Part shown: in pieces, positions 45,285 to 57,500 of the stretch
How positions within the stretch are numbered: position 1 is the stretch's first letter
Layout of the letters: each line of letters opens with the position of its first letter
Source: Scatophagus argus
Lineage: Eukaryota > Chordata > Actinopteri > Scatophagidae
DNA: 64,000 nucleotides
NCBI RefSeq assembly: GCF_020382885.2
Contig: NC_058511.1
Coordinates: 6,293,501-6,357,500, forward strand
Direction of reading: 5' to 3'
Notes under the pieces: model-generated
Databases searched by the model: none
What the model saw: only the letters and a program-made list of their open reading frames with translations
What the model was told of the DNA's origin: nothing
Position numbers and translations under genes: made by a program

Positions 45285-45800
45285 CTTTTCTTCTAAGAGC
45301 ACACACACCAATCGGCTGCAACATTAAAACCGCCAGTTTAATATTTTGCAGGTCCCCCTTGTGCATGTGGGACCTCTGGAGAGTATTTTGTGGCCACCAT
45401 GAGAATGTTGGGTCCCTTGGATCCTGTGCATTGAGGGTGGATTCTTCTTATTCCTGTGCATCCTGCAGATTCGCAGTCAGGTTAATCTGGGGAGTCTGGA
45501 GGCTGCTGTTGTGGTTCTTGAGATGTTCCTGAGCTGTTTCTGAAATGTAACGGGGTACATCATCCAGCTGGGGGCTGCAGTGTCGGTGGTTGGTGTGTTG
45601 AAGTGTCATAACAGCAGTCTCACAAGTGTATTACTGGTCCTGTTAGGTTCAAAGTCACTGTTACGAGAACACTTGATGGAACCGAGCCCTCATCACTGTT
45701 GGTTTGTCCTGCTCCGACAAGTCAAAATGTCTGCTGTGCAACCTGTTCATTTTTGGATTTCTGGATTTCTTAACATCTCAGCACACTGCGGGTGTTACGA
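45285..45800 (-). mobile_element. Degenerate Tc1/mariner-like DNA transposon relic
   Basis: The left end carries ATCGGCTGCAACATTAAAAC and TTTGCAGGTCCCCCTTGTGC. Further in lie ATCTGGGGAGTCTGGAGGCT and a stretch like CCTGAGCTGTTTCTGAAATG. These follow, in order, the reverse strand of a widespread fish element whose transposase contains the SPDLNPIE motif of Tc1/mariner catalytic domains; this is my recollection, not a search. No open frame remains, so it is inactive. The right end is unclear. The ancestral transposase ran on the minus strand. Confidence 0.55.
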
Positions 45801-46262
45801 TGGACTGATTTAACTTTGCAGATGCTTGTAAGGAAGATAACCAGACCAAAAGCTTGTTATTGAAGCAATATACAATATTGCCAAGTTCAGACCTGCAGAG
45901 GACCAGATGAACACACACACACACACTAATGCACTTTACTATTGGTGGTCTGTTAGTCCATCCCACTTTAATCCAGACCATTGACATATATATGGAGATA
46001 TATACAGACAAACATTTTGACACTACTTTCATTTTATAATTTATTGCTGTCTAACTAGCTTCTTTTTGGCTGTATTTTTTAAATTCTTGATAAAATGATC
46101 TGTACTTTCTTTTCTTCACAGTCATTATTCCTAATTTGAAAGTTTTATAATCATTATTATTACATTACTCGTACAGTAAACAGCACTGAACACAACACAA
46201 ATCTTTTAGCTCAATGTTAAACAGTAAACTCAAGCCACTTCAGTGTTAAGTTAATTTAATGT

Positions 46263-46268
46263 TTTATT
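46263..46268 (-). terminator. Candidate polyadenylation signal of slc35b2
   Basis: TTTATT on the + strand (AATAAA on minus) would give a 3' UTR of about 1.1 kb. A second hexamer at 46040-46045 is an alternative. Confidence 0.45.
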
Positions 46269-47373
46269 ATTAATCCAATAACCAGAGGAAATAGTAGAAT
46301 GATAAAAACAAGGTACCAATAACATTGCTTTTCCCTTGTACGCATTCTGTCCTCCAAACTCCATCCCTTAGCCAACAGTATTTTCACATCCTTATGAAGG
46401 CAATGAGCATCATCATCCATTCAGTATTCATCCAAACATTCACATATAACAGTGAAACACATGAAGCAGTCCTTTTACAAAAGTACACAACAGACAAGTT
46501 GGTTGGAAATAAACAACGACTGAGAGATCTATTTACAAGGTTTTTAGCCCAAATTTAAAACATTAAGTAAAGTCTGTGTTGAGGCAACAAGAAAAAAAAA
46601 AGTCATCTTAAAATAACAGGTTGCAAAAAGTACCAACATCGGCATCTGCTTCAGTGATTGTAAATTATACAATTTGTAAGTAGTGCGTGCCCTGAATTAC
46701 ACAAACCCTGTACCACTCTCTATTACAGATGGTATCCTCTTGTAATATGTTAATATACCTTAAATTAAATAGCAATATACGCACCATGTTTTCAGGCTAT
46801 GTTTACAGCGTTAAAAAGATAAAATCCCACATGAATACACATAAAAGGGCCCTGCTTTTCAACAGAGAGGACTTTGAGATAAGCATCTGGCTTTTGTGAC
46901 TGAAAGCTCAACAGAGACAAGGTGTTGTCTTTGCAGAAGGTAGAGCTAAGTAAGGGAAATTGTCATTCATGAAAATTAATGCTAAGTCATACAGCTCACA
47001 TACATTTTTCGGGGTCACAGTAACCTTTGGCATGGCTGCACGAGCCATGTACAGTGATTTAGAAAAACAATACTGTTAAACTGTGAAAGAGCTGAGGAGG
47101 CAGTTTGGACAGTTTATGGTTTGGAACTTGTGTATTAGACAATCTTTTAGGCACTCAAAACTTCAATAACTGCTGTCCTGACAAATCACCTGGATCCCTT
47201 AGGGGCATCTTGGTGGAAGAGTCAGAGCTACAGAATCCCTTTTCTGTACCACTGCTAACAAAAATAAAAACAAATGGAAAAGAACAGTAAAAACCCAACA
47301 GATACACACAAATAGACAAAAACCACCACTGAAAATGTGGTCTCAGTTCCCAGATTGGTGCGACCTTGGAGCT

Positions 47374-50300
47374 CTACACCTTCTGTACGTGCGGCTGTGC
47401 TGGTCGTCGGCCCGACTTCATGCGGCTACGTGCATATACCCGTAGGAAAAGTGCCAAGAAAACTACAGCAACACCAAAGCCACCTACAATGGTGACAGCG
47501 TGACCGTAGAGGAAACAAGAGAGGAGAATGGCGATGGCTTGCCGCAGGGTCATAATGATGGTGAAGACTGCGGCACCGAACTGGCTGATGGTGTAGAAGA
47601 TGAAGAGCTGGCCGCACGCCGAGCAAACGGACAGCAACACAGCATGAAAGGCAAACTCGGAATGGCGGGTCATGAAGGCCAGCGAGTCGAAGAAAGCACC
47701 CTGCTCCAGCAGCGAGCCGACGGTGAAGAGGCATGAGAACAGGTTTACCCCGAACATCATCTGCACTGATGACATCTTGTACTTGAACAGGTTGTCCTGC
47801 CAGTTGGAGGTGAAGCTGTCGAAGACGATGTAGCCAATGAGGATGATGATCCCGCTGAAGGTGGTGACGGTTGACGGGTGCTTGCTGGTGGTGCTGGACA
47901 GCAGGAACATGCTGACGCCCACCGAGATCAGCACGGCCGTTAAGTACTCCCAGTATTCGTAGCTCTTGTGGGAGATGATCTTACCCATGAGCATGACAGG
48001 AATGACTTTGGAGGCCTTGGCCAGGACTTGAGTGGGGAAGCTGATGTACTTGAGTGCCTCGTACTGACACCAGCTGCTTAGGATGTTGGAGAGCGAGGCG
48101 AAGGAGTACTTGTACATGGGTGCTCCGTGGCGAGGTTGCTTGAACAAGATGCACCACAGGCCTGACACAGTGAGAGCCAGGATACGGTTCATGAAGACCA
48201 AGAACTGAGAGTCTGTGAATTTCTCACCCTGCTCTTCTGGTGCTGCGGCTCCGTAGGAACGAGTCATCACCCTCTCCTGCAGGACTCCCCATGTCAGGTA
48301 TGATGCCTAAGAATATAAATACTGACTTAACCTTTCCAGTGTTACATTTTTAGCCCTAGAAATGTAGTTAAAAACCTTTTTAGTTGCACAACAGTGTTTC
48401 CATTGGGGGAACTGGTTAGTGGGTTAGTGTTTAAACTAAAACAGCACAAGTGCTAATAGTGTTGAAAATTGCTGCACTGTCATCATGTTCTTAAAGCATA
48501 TTGTAGGTTTTCATTTAAGTCTACCTTAATACAATACTCAAATGTCATTTGTACTTTGAGACATTGGTCTATATAACTATTCCTCTGCTCCATACAGAGA
48601 GTGAAGCAAGCCCTTTCTAATGCAGTTACACTGTAATCTGGTGCTGAGCAGGCGGTGTACACTGGCTTAGGTAGCATATGCCCAAATGCTCTGTGGAGCT
48701 GAGGGTATCCGCAGAGTTGGGCAATAGTCTTTAAGGCAGGCCCACCCTATAATGATTTCATGGATGGTGAAGTTACTGGGCTGCACCAGCGTCTCTTACC
48801 AACACCTCCCTTTACACAAACATCATGGAAACATCTTTCAAAATCCCAAGTGGACTGAGAACAGACCAAAGTGTGAGCGTAAGTACACTCACATCACGCA
48901 AACACAAGACAACCCTCTCTACAGCTGCACAAACAGAAAATTCATTACACAGGGGTATTACAGGGATTAAAGCTCATTAGTTTTATGTATTTTATGACTG
49001 TATTTTCTGGGAGGATCCCCACCTGAAGTCCGGCAGCACAAAAGATCAATTTGATGACCTGTCTGACTGACGAGCCGGATTCACCCTCGTTCCTGGGTGC
49101 AACTGGCACGTCATCCAACAAACCTGTTTTGGCCTCGCTGCCAAACACACATGTCTTTATGATAGGGTAGCAAGGCCCACTACCTGCAAGAAAGGCAAAC
49201 ATACATACAAATTAATAATGAACTTAATATCAAGGTGGTAAGAAAGGGGACTGTGACAAGTTTCTGGTCTTAAACTGGCATACATTTCCAAATTAGATGT
49301 CGGTATTTCATAAACCCAAACCTGTTTCTAAATAGTTGATGCGTTTCAAGTATCTAATGAGGAGGTAGCCCGGGATGATGATGGTGGAATATCCCAGCAA
49401 GTTGACGAGGAAGCGGAAGAGCCAGACATCTTGCCAGCCTTCCAGTAGCGACGACTCTTCAGCAGCCACAGTGGAAGGGAGGAGAAGCAACACAAGTGCA
49501 GACCAAACTCTACAAGGTCATACAAAATGGCATATCAGTCCACACTGTGAAGTACATAACAGAAAAAATATCACTCTAAATCCTACAGTAATATACAGTG
49601 TATCTGTGTGTCTGCTTAAGAGAGGGGATGGAGCAACACAAGTGCAAACATTTTGAATTGTAGTCAGGCAACTACTCAATGGTTGGCATCAACCATGTTT
49701 GATCTCTGTAATGACGTATATGATTAATATGACAATAACAAAACTGATGACAAATATCAACGGGGTGGCAATATGAAAACATCAGTGCTACTTTTTACTG
49801 TTTTGTACTTAGATAAGCACAAACTAGGCGGCTAATACAAATATAAAATAATTTGTCAGCATTTCATAATTTCTTCCTCATCACACTGCAGCCTCTGGAA
49901 TCGATTTATTGTGCAGAATCTGTGTATTCCTCTGTTCAGGCACCTTGACAGGATACCTAAAGACAGTGTTTCTTTCCAAACGGGACTGGGACCTGTCACT
50001 TGAAAAGAGGAATGCCATGTCATCTTGCATCGAAACGGAAGTCTTGAAGCAGAAACAACTGAAAGGTGCTGCTCTGGGCAGACATTTTGCAATGAGATGA
50101 ACAATGATGGCAAAAGTGGAAGGTCTAGTACAGCAATTTAGCATAACTTTTATAAAGTTTGGGGGGGGGGGCTCGCAAGAGATAAATCGAATCAATACAT
50201 TTGTCATATCATATACTGTACAAGTGTTTTCACCATGGATGTATTGAGGAGAACTGAAAAAACCTCCGCCACCTCCCCCCACTTCCATATTTTTGGACAG

Positions 50301-51703
50301 TGTTCCCCATTCAAGCCAGTCGAACACATGCTTGTGTCGGCTGGCTCCCGGTACACATGAACCGGGTAAAATAATTTTGACATTCGGAAAAATATATTAA
50401 TTGTTTCACAGCTTCTCCTTTTCTAATGACCATATAAGGATTTGGTACTCACAAGCTGAGTAACCATGACAAGCAAACCCAACTTCATGCATATCATAGC
50501 TTAGTCTAGTACAGACAGCTCAATAAGAAATCAATTAAAACAACTACAGCCTGTTAAACAAGTTGGAAAGTGAGAGGAGCTACATCACCCACAACCACAA
50601 ACAGCCTTAAGAAGACAGATGACTGAAGGACACCTGTGGTGTAACCTTAGCTTCCTATGAAAAAGGTGTGTGCCTTGCTGTCGTGGCACAGAGTACGTAT
50701 CCAATTCAAAGTGAGGGCTGTGCCTCCTCCCAGGGGGGCTTGTGAACCCGACTCATACAGACCCTCTTTGTGCGGGACTCTGCTGTGGCCTGGTCAGCCA
50801 GTCGCCCACAGCAGAAAGAGAGAGAGAGAGAACTGGGCTCTGAACAAGCAGTTTATTACATGGAGGAATGCACTGCACTGGCCGGTCGACTGACTCACAG
50901 GCTGCTAAACCACAGGCACACAGAACACTGCCAAAGCATACCTGAATGAGTGCTTGTGTCTTCTGTGAGTGTAAGGAAGCAGATAATATGGACTCAAACT
51001 GATGCAAGACAGCGCCATCATCCTTCCTAACAATTGGACAGAGTGGTCTGGACACATTATTATGTTCACAATCAACACATCGGTGCAGAAGGGAAAAACC
51101 CAGACAGGCGTTGGACTAAATTATATGAGCAGATCAGATGCCCCAAAATTTCAGCCATACTGCCGCTGCAAATGTTTCCAACATCCGTTATTACACGTAA
51201 TGTTTTCTTACCAGACATGGTGCAACCACAGTATTTAGAGGTGTTAGACGCTGGCTGCCTTGCACACATAAGTTTCAACATTATTAAATGACTTGTCTCT
51301 CCGTATGTAACTTTGATATCTGAATATGATATGGTCACAGCTATAAGCATTTTTGACCCTACGTGGATACCATTCCACCATTTCAAAATGCACCGAATGT
51401 TTTTAAAAAGTAAGTATTAAGTAAGTATGATGGGGAAAAAAACACTTGCGGTGGAAATATAAATCCAACCTGTGCTTACCGAAACTGTACAAACTGTACA
51501 GTTTTACTTTAACCAGCTGATTGTTTGCAGACTGCAAAAAAACCACACTGACAGTCACTGTAACTATGAGTAATGAAAATTACCGGTTAGCTGACAAGTA
51601 AATGAGTGAACTGACTCATCCAAAACTCATCTCTAGCGTGACATATTTTTTTTCAGCTAGCTTTTCTAGGTCTCTAACGTTACCTCCATAAAAAAGATGG
51701 CAT
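47374..51703 (-). CDS. slc35b2: Golgi PAPS transporter 1 (3'-phosphoadenylylsulfate:AMP antiporter)
   Basis: Four exons on the minus strand: 51684-51703 (ATG), 49322-49509, 49023-49183 and 47374-48306 (TAG). They give 1302 bases, or 433 aa; human SLC35B2 is 432. The first exon codes only MPSFLW plus two bases. Next comes a hydrophobic leader ([16 protein letters not shown]), a luminal stretch and about ten membrane segments. Family signatures include [65 protein letters not shown] and [18 protein letters not shown], and the tail ends VQKV as in mammals. The carrier brings the sulfate donor PAPS into the Golgi lumen for sulfation of glycosaminoglycans and tyrosines; zebrafish pinscher is a mutant of this gene. 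The large final exon and small first exons match the human gene plan. Confidence 0.97.
50161..50171. repeat. G11 homopolymer in slc35b2 intron 1
   Basis: Eleven consecutive G bases lie in the 2.2 kb first intron. I see nothing else there except non-coding AT-rich DNA and spurious short frames. Confidence 0.85.
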
Positions 51704-53780
51704 TTTCCCACGCACTGTGGCCCGACACCTGGCGCAGCACGCACGCCGACAGACTCAGACGTCTCCGCTGTAACAGAGCATGAAGCCGCACGGATCCGGC
51801 AGGTGACGATGTTTTAATAACTAGGAATTGGCCTCTTTCGGGATAGCCGCCTTTAGGCTTAACGTCTTCAACTTATCCTCAATGGCCGATGTGTTCACTT
51901 GAGCAGGAAAGCACCCTCCTCTTTACTCAACACTAAAGGATGCCGGAGACAGGAAACAGCGCTAATCCGGCGACACTGCCCCTATCGGCGTGGAGGAGTA
52001 GCTGCAAGCTCATTTGTGGAGCGCATTTGAAAGTACATAGGGCTCATAAATTGCAGCATAAAAACATGTTTATATGAAAATATATTTCTATGATTTTTAA
52101 AAATATATAAGAGAAAAAAATATTGTATAGGTAAAGATGTCAATGCCTGGTAGATAATGAATGATGTGTGTTTTAGGTCAAGTCAAAAGGAAAGTTTTTA
52201 GTCCGACTCTGCTGTCTGCCCTAAACTTCTGAGCAGTGATAGAAATGTGGAAACTTAGTTGTACAACAGAGCAAAGCAGTGAAGCACAGTAGAATAAAGA
52301 GCAGCTGCTAAAGTTGTGGCTCAAATCCCTACTCTACCTAAAAGTCAAACCACCCAAGAAGTGCATAAAGTACTTAAAATAAGTTCCACTTTGACCAGCT
52401 GCAACACCACAAAGCACATATTAAGGCATGAGAAATTTACACACTTCTTCAGAAATAAGAAAGGGGCCATTACTACTTTTGATACTCAGCAGACCGTAAT
52501 ATTACGTACACTCAAAATTTTGTGACTTTTCGTAGCAGGAATATCACAGGTGGAACTGATACCCTTGATAATGACTCTGTTCCATCTGTGTGTCCCAGTA
52601 AGCGGAGCCTGTGAGAGGACATGAACAAAACATCCAAAAGGAACGCAGCCATCTTAATGCTGAGCAACACAACATCACAGGACGCCATAGAATAACACAG
52701 CACTTCTTACAGCAGAAATACAGCTGTATTTGTCTCCATCCCCATCTGTTCATTTCCACCTAAAAGCAGCATTTGCACGCAAACGTCTGCATGTTAGCCT
52801 TGTGCAATGAGTGTTATGTTATTAAAACAACACCTGGCTCATTTAGTGAAAGAAGACATGTGGCAGAGTATTTTATGAAAAGTGTAAGTGGCTTATCTGA
52901 TTTTTTCACAACACTTTTCTGCTTTTAACACAATCTGTGGCAACACCAGCATGACCTGCACTGTATATAACATAAATAGCTTCACGCCATGGTCTCAGTG
53001 GGGAAGTAGATATAGTTTCATAACTGTCTGTTTTGGCTGTCACCATAGTAAGTTCTGTTTGTGAACACGAAATCCGCCACTCACAACATCAAGTATTTCC
53101 TTATATTAAATGTCGAGAGTTATTCTGGCTGATATCCCAAGCGAACATGAAGTGCGGACTTTCTGTCATCTTATTATTCAACCAGTTTTGAGAAACATCT
53201 GAGTGGAATTTCCAGCCGCTCCACAGTCATTGTACTTGAGGAGGCATCAGGAAGAAGCCGCTTACAGGAAAACAAAAGATACACCTTACAAAAGCAGCTG
53301 ACAGGAAACAAAGAAAAGAACTGGGGATGTTTTCACAAAACAGGTTGTCATAAAGTTTGCATTACAGTTTAATTTAGAAACTTATGATAGGGTGACTTAG
53401 CTGTAAGACTGAGCCAGTCATACAATTCAAAGTAGTGATTTAACTGTATCCAAGCAGTTAGACAAAAACAAAACAATAGACAGAAAAAACAATAAAGATT
53501 CTTACAGGACAGAAAAGGCTCATCGGATTACCTAAAATCTTTTCTCACGCAAATGGCATATAAAATTCTTGCTACTTCGTCTCTCCCTGTTTCCACAGGT
53601 GAAATATCTTTAGTGAAGCTCTTTCACAAACTTGGAACTGCTGGAACACAACAGATGTTATTTATGATGTTGAGTTTGGGTGTGTACTGATGCCACACAT
53701 ATCGCTGAAAGGCACAAACGCAATGTGAAGTTTCCCCAAAATTCCCTTTACCCAGAGAAGAGCACAACATGCAACATGAG
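51704..53780. other. slc35b2 upstream region and gap to the nfkbie 3' end
   Basis: The first 250-300 bases (51704-51990) are CpG-containing and probably hold the slc35b2 promoter and 5' UTR; GTTAGC/GCTAGC words occur just inside the gene (51580-51680). The remainder is AT-rich with no coding frame, RNA gene or recognised repeat. Confidence 0.5.
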
Positions 53781-53781
53781 T

Positions 53782-53802
53782 TTTATTTCTTTTAATTTTA
53801 TT
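53782..53802 (-). terminator. Candidate polyadenylation signals of nfkbie
   Basis: Two TTTATT hexamers (53782-53787 and 53797-53802; AATAAA on minus), with a third at 53822-53827, cluster about 750 bases past the nfkbie stop codon. Confidence 0.55.
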
Positions 53803-54553
53803 ACAAAATAAATGAACCGCTTTTATTAACTAGACAGAGCAGTGCAATTACACACCAAAGTACAATAACTGTATACTGCAGATTAGAGATAAATAAAGAA
53901 AACTGTTTCAACAACTTGAAGTAGCAAACCTAGAAAAAAAAAAAAATCAAATAAGAGGAAGCTGCGTTTTGTGTTATATATTACTTTCTATGTGGGCTCC
54001 AGTTTTTGAACAAATAGAATGGGTGTGATTAGTTTGTCTTCATAGGACCGCAGGTCTCTCTGGGATGACACAGCAAGTTTTACATTTAGTAAATGGAGCA
54101 CTAATTTTACCTCTGACTGCGTTCTTCAAAAAGTCTCTCTGTGGATACAGCGAAAGGCCGCATTTTCAGATAAACAGAGACACAATACGAATGCAATCAC
54201 AGCACTGATGAAGGTTGAGAAATTATGACAAAGTTTTTACGTTAATGTGATAAAGAGGTAGAACTTATGGACGCTGGACGTGCCGATAAAAAGTCTGGCA
54301 CTCACACTGTGGTGACTTTTGCTGCAACCCCCTCCAGAAGCATGCGGAAAAAAAGCGAAGTAATAGAGCCACACAGATTTTTGTTTTCCTTTAAATCAGT
54401 GTTCAATCAAAGCAGAATCACCCTCTTTGTCAGAGCAAAGTAAAATTTATACAGTGCGCATATTTGTCTAGATGATGGATAAATACAGATCAAATCAGAA
54501 TGTACTACAGAACTTCAGCTCAGACAATTTCAAGATTGTTGTTCTGATTCGCC

Positions 54554-57500
54554 TCAGAAATTCATGCCCACCACCGACCTTCCAGAGATTTGGATGTCAT
54601 CGAAAGGAAAGAGCGCCAGAATCTGAAAGACAAGAGCACAAAAGGTCCAGTTTTACTCATGCTGTCTCTAATTGTCCATTTGCCGTCCTTGCCAGATGAC
54701 AGGAAACAGACGCAAAATCACCTGACAGCCAGCTGAAGTAAACGAAGGTTACTGGACAATAAATGCTGTTCAACTCAAAAAATTCCATTAAAAAAAAAAC
54801 CAAAACCAACAAGTGTTTGGTCATTTTTTTCACACTTCCAGCTGCCTGTGGCACTCCAAACCATTTCTTTTAAAAACAAGAGACAAACATATAGTTTCTA
54901 AAAAGGCTCAGTTATTTCCAGAAACAGCTGCACACTGCAGTTTTTAGCAAATGCCACCCAAACAGGAGTAAACAGTGCATTTACACTGCAGCTGAACACA
55001 CATTTGATGCAACTATCTACAGAAGCAGAATGGTGTATGTAGGACCGACTCAGAATAAACCACTGTGCCCAGTATGTCACACAATGCAGCTCTGTGGCAG
55101 ATAGGAATAAGCTTTAAATTATGTATGATGGTCCATCCCAGCCGCTCTCTCTAACTGTCAATCACAGTAACTTACATCGTCGTTGCCGTCAGCCAGATCC
55201 AGCGCCGTTTCATCCTCCATGTTTCGCAGCATTGTGTCAGCACCCGACTGGCAGAGCAGGTTGGCGATGGCGGCGTCCTGCCTCCCGACCGCGAGATGCA
55301 GTGGCGTGCAGCCGTTAAACATGGCAGCGTCCATATTAGCTCCTCTGCTGAGCAGCAGCTTCACCGATGCCGTGTCGCGCAGCTCAACGGCGAGATGAAG
55401 TGCTGTTTTGCCACTGGTTCCTTCCTGTGAGGAGTGCAGATGAGGAGAAAATAGTAACGAGAAATTCCAGAACCAAACAAACAGGAAAATATCAGTAAGT
55501 ATAGACGTTTCATTTGAATCACTTTGTTAGTTTGATTTAATTTTTTTTTTTCTTAACTTAATTTTGCATTCTGCAAACTTGGAAGAAAAAGAAGCGGTAA
55601 GTCACATGATAATAATAATAATAATGATAATCATAAGAGGAAGAAGAAGAAGAAAAAACATCGGTATTTGAGGCGGAGTGATATGTTTGGCCGGTGATTT
55701 AAACTGAGAGGAATGTCTGGGGTGGTTTCTGGACTCACTGCCATGTTCCCTTCCATCAATAGAAAGTTAAGAGTGGCCGGGCAGTCCAGCCTAATCATAT
55801 CTCAAATCTAATTATGTCTCCTGTGGGAAGCCCTGAGCTCAGCTCATATCACTATCAGCATTGCACAGGTGCAGCAGATTTATAGACAGGAACACAACAT
55901 AAGTCTAGTAAACACTGTTTGAAAGGGAAAAGTGTGATTATAAATACCAGAACATCACCAGCTCTGGGACTAATTAAACTTTTATTATTAAGATTATACA
56001 CTAATAAACTGTAATGTTTTCTCATGTTCCCCTTAACTGTTCTCTTTCTCAATGTGACGTGTAATCTTAAATCTCATGAGTGGCAGGTCAGAGTCAGGAA
56101 CAGCTGCTCAAAATCAGGGAGAATTTGAAGCTTATTTAAAGTGTAATTCAACGCAGAATCACATACGGACAACAAGCTTCTACTTGATTTTCACTGAGGT
56201 GAATGATTCTGCGTGGATTCATCCTTCATGGGAATCCATATGAGTCACTAAAGTAAGGAGTCATTTCCCGGACCAACCTGGATATTCAGGTCTGCTCCCT
56301 TTTTCGTCAGGAGCTTCATAATCTGAAGTTGCCTGTTCAGTGCAGCCAAGTGAAGACAGGTGAGACCTGCAAGTAAACATCTTGTTTGAAATGTGGCACG
56401 TGGGGTTCATGCTGAAGTCAAGAGTGGCAGAAAAAGAAGCATTTACAAATTCTGTGTTTTTCCAAATGACAAAATCAAACTGAGACCATGAGGGCAAAGA
56501 CCAAACCCGCCACATCTGCGCTACCTTTGACACTGTTGCCGTCGCTTTAGAAGCTGACAAATAATCACACAAACAATGCAGAAGTACACAAATTCCGCAA
56601 AATAACTACAGTAAATTGACGTGTTTCTCATCACCTCTCCAGTTCTGGGTCTCCAGGACTGGCGCCAGCTTGCTCAGGGAAACGTCTCTGGTCATCTCGG
56701 TGGCGCACTCTGTCTGCCCTCGCTGGCAGGCCACATGGAGCGCTGTGTTCCCATCCTGGTCCTGCAGCTCCAGGCTGGCCCCTTTCTCCACCAGACACTT
56801 CACCACACCTGCCAGGTTCAGGTAGGTGGCCAGGTGCAAAGGGCTCTGAGGATCAAGACAGAAAAAAGGATGTGTGATGCATTCAAAACTGCATGTCTAA
56901 TTTTGATAACTGAATTAGTCATTGATCAAGGAAAAATCAACATTTACAAGGTCAGGCTTTAAAATTTGAGGATGTGCTGCTGCTTTCTCTGGATTTAAAA
57001 CATGGTGAGATGATTTTGGATTTGAAGACATTTGTTTTACTGTTTTTTTTTATTGTCTGTGTCCTTCAACCCAGCAGCTTCTACTCTAGTCACTGTTTTC
57101 ATGTATTTCCCAGAATGCCTTTGAACGACAACCCTTAGAAAACAGCCATTTGCCTGTTGCATTCAGCCGCTGAATGACACAATAGAGAATTATTCCAGCT
57201 GAGCGAGCGAGATGCAACTTCCATCCAAAACAAACAACTGTTGCTGCTGCATTGCACCTCACACTGTATGTGTGTGTGTAATGTATGTGTCAAGTTTGAC
57301 ACCTCAGCCTCTTATCTGTGATGTCATCCTTTTTATTTTTGAACTTGCCATCACAGTCTGTAGTAAGACTGAATTGCATCAGTGCACCACACAGTAAAAC
57401 TGTGAAAAAGGCGCAAAATCCATCATCAGCGGCTGTTTTGTTTTTAATCAGTTTGCAAAGGTCTGAGGGCGGACCTTCTTTTAAAAACCCTGAATGGTAA

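Larger units (their letters stand above)
40680..46255. other. Repeat-rich intergenic region between hsp90ab1 and slc35b2
   Basis: About 5.6 kb hold no reading frame with coding character. They contain a 32-base T run (40900-40931), a 10-base G run (42901-42910), a small hairpin (43101-43132), a dispersed repeat fragment (about 43945-44015), a C-rich tract (44748-44774), a kappa-B-like palindrome (44890-44903) and a degenerate transposon (45285-45800). The rest is AT-rich DNA in which I recognise nothing. Confidence 0.6.

Noticed and set aside
49881-50327. A 148-codon minus-strand frame in slc35b2 intron 1
   Set aside because: It includes a glycine run made by the G11 homopolymer, matches no family I know and lacks coding character. 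Possible old repeat debris at most.
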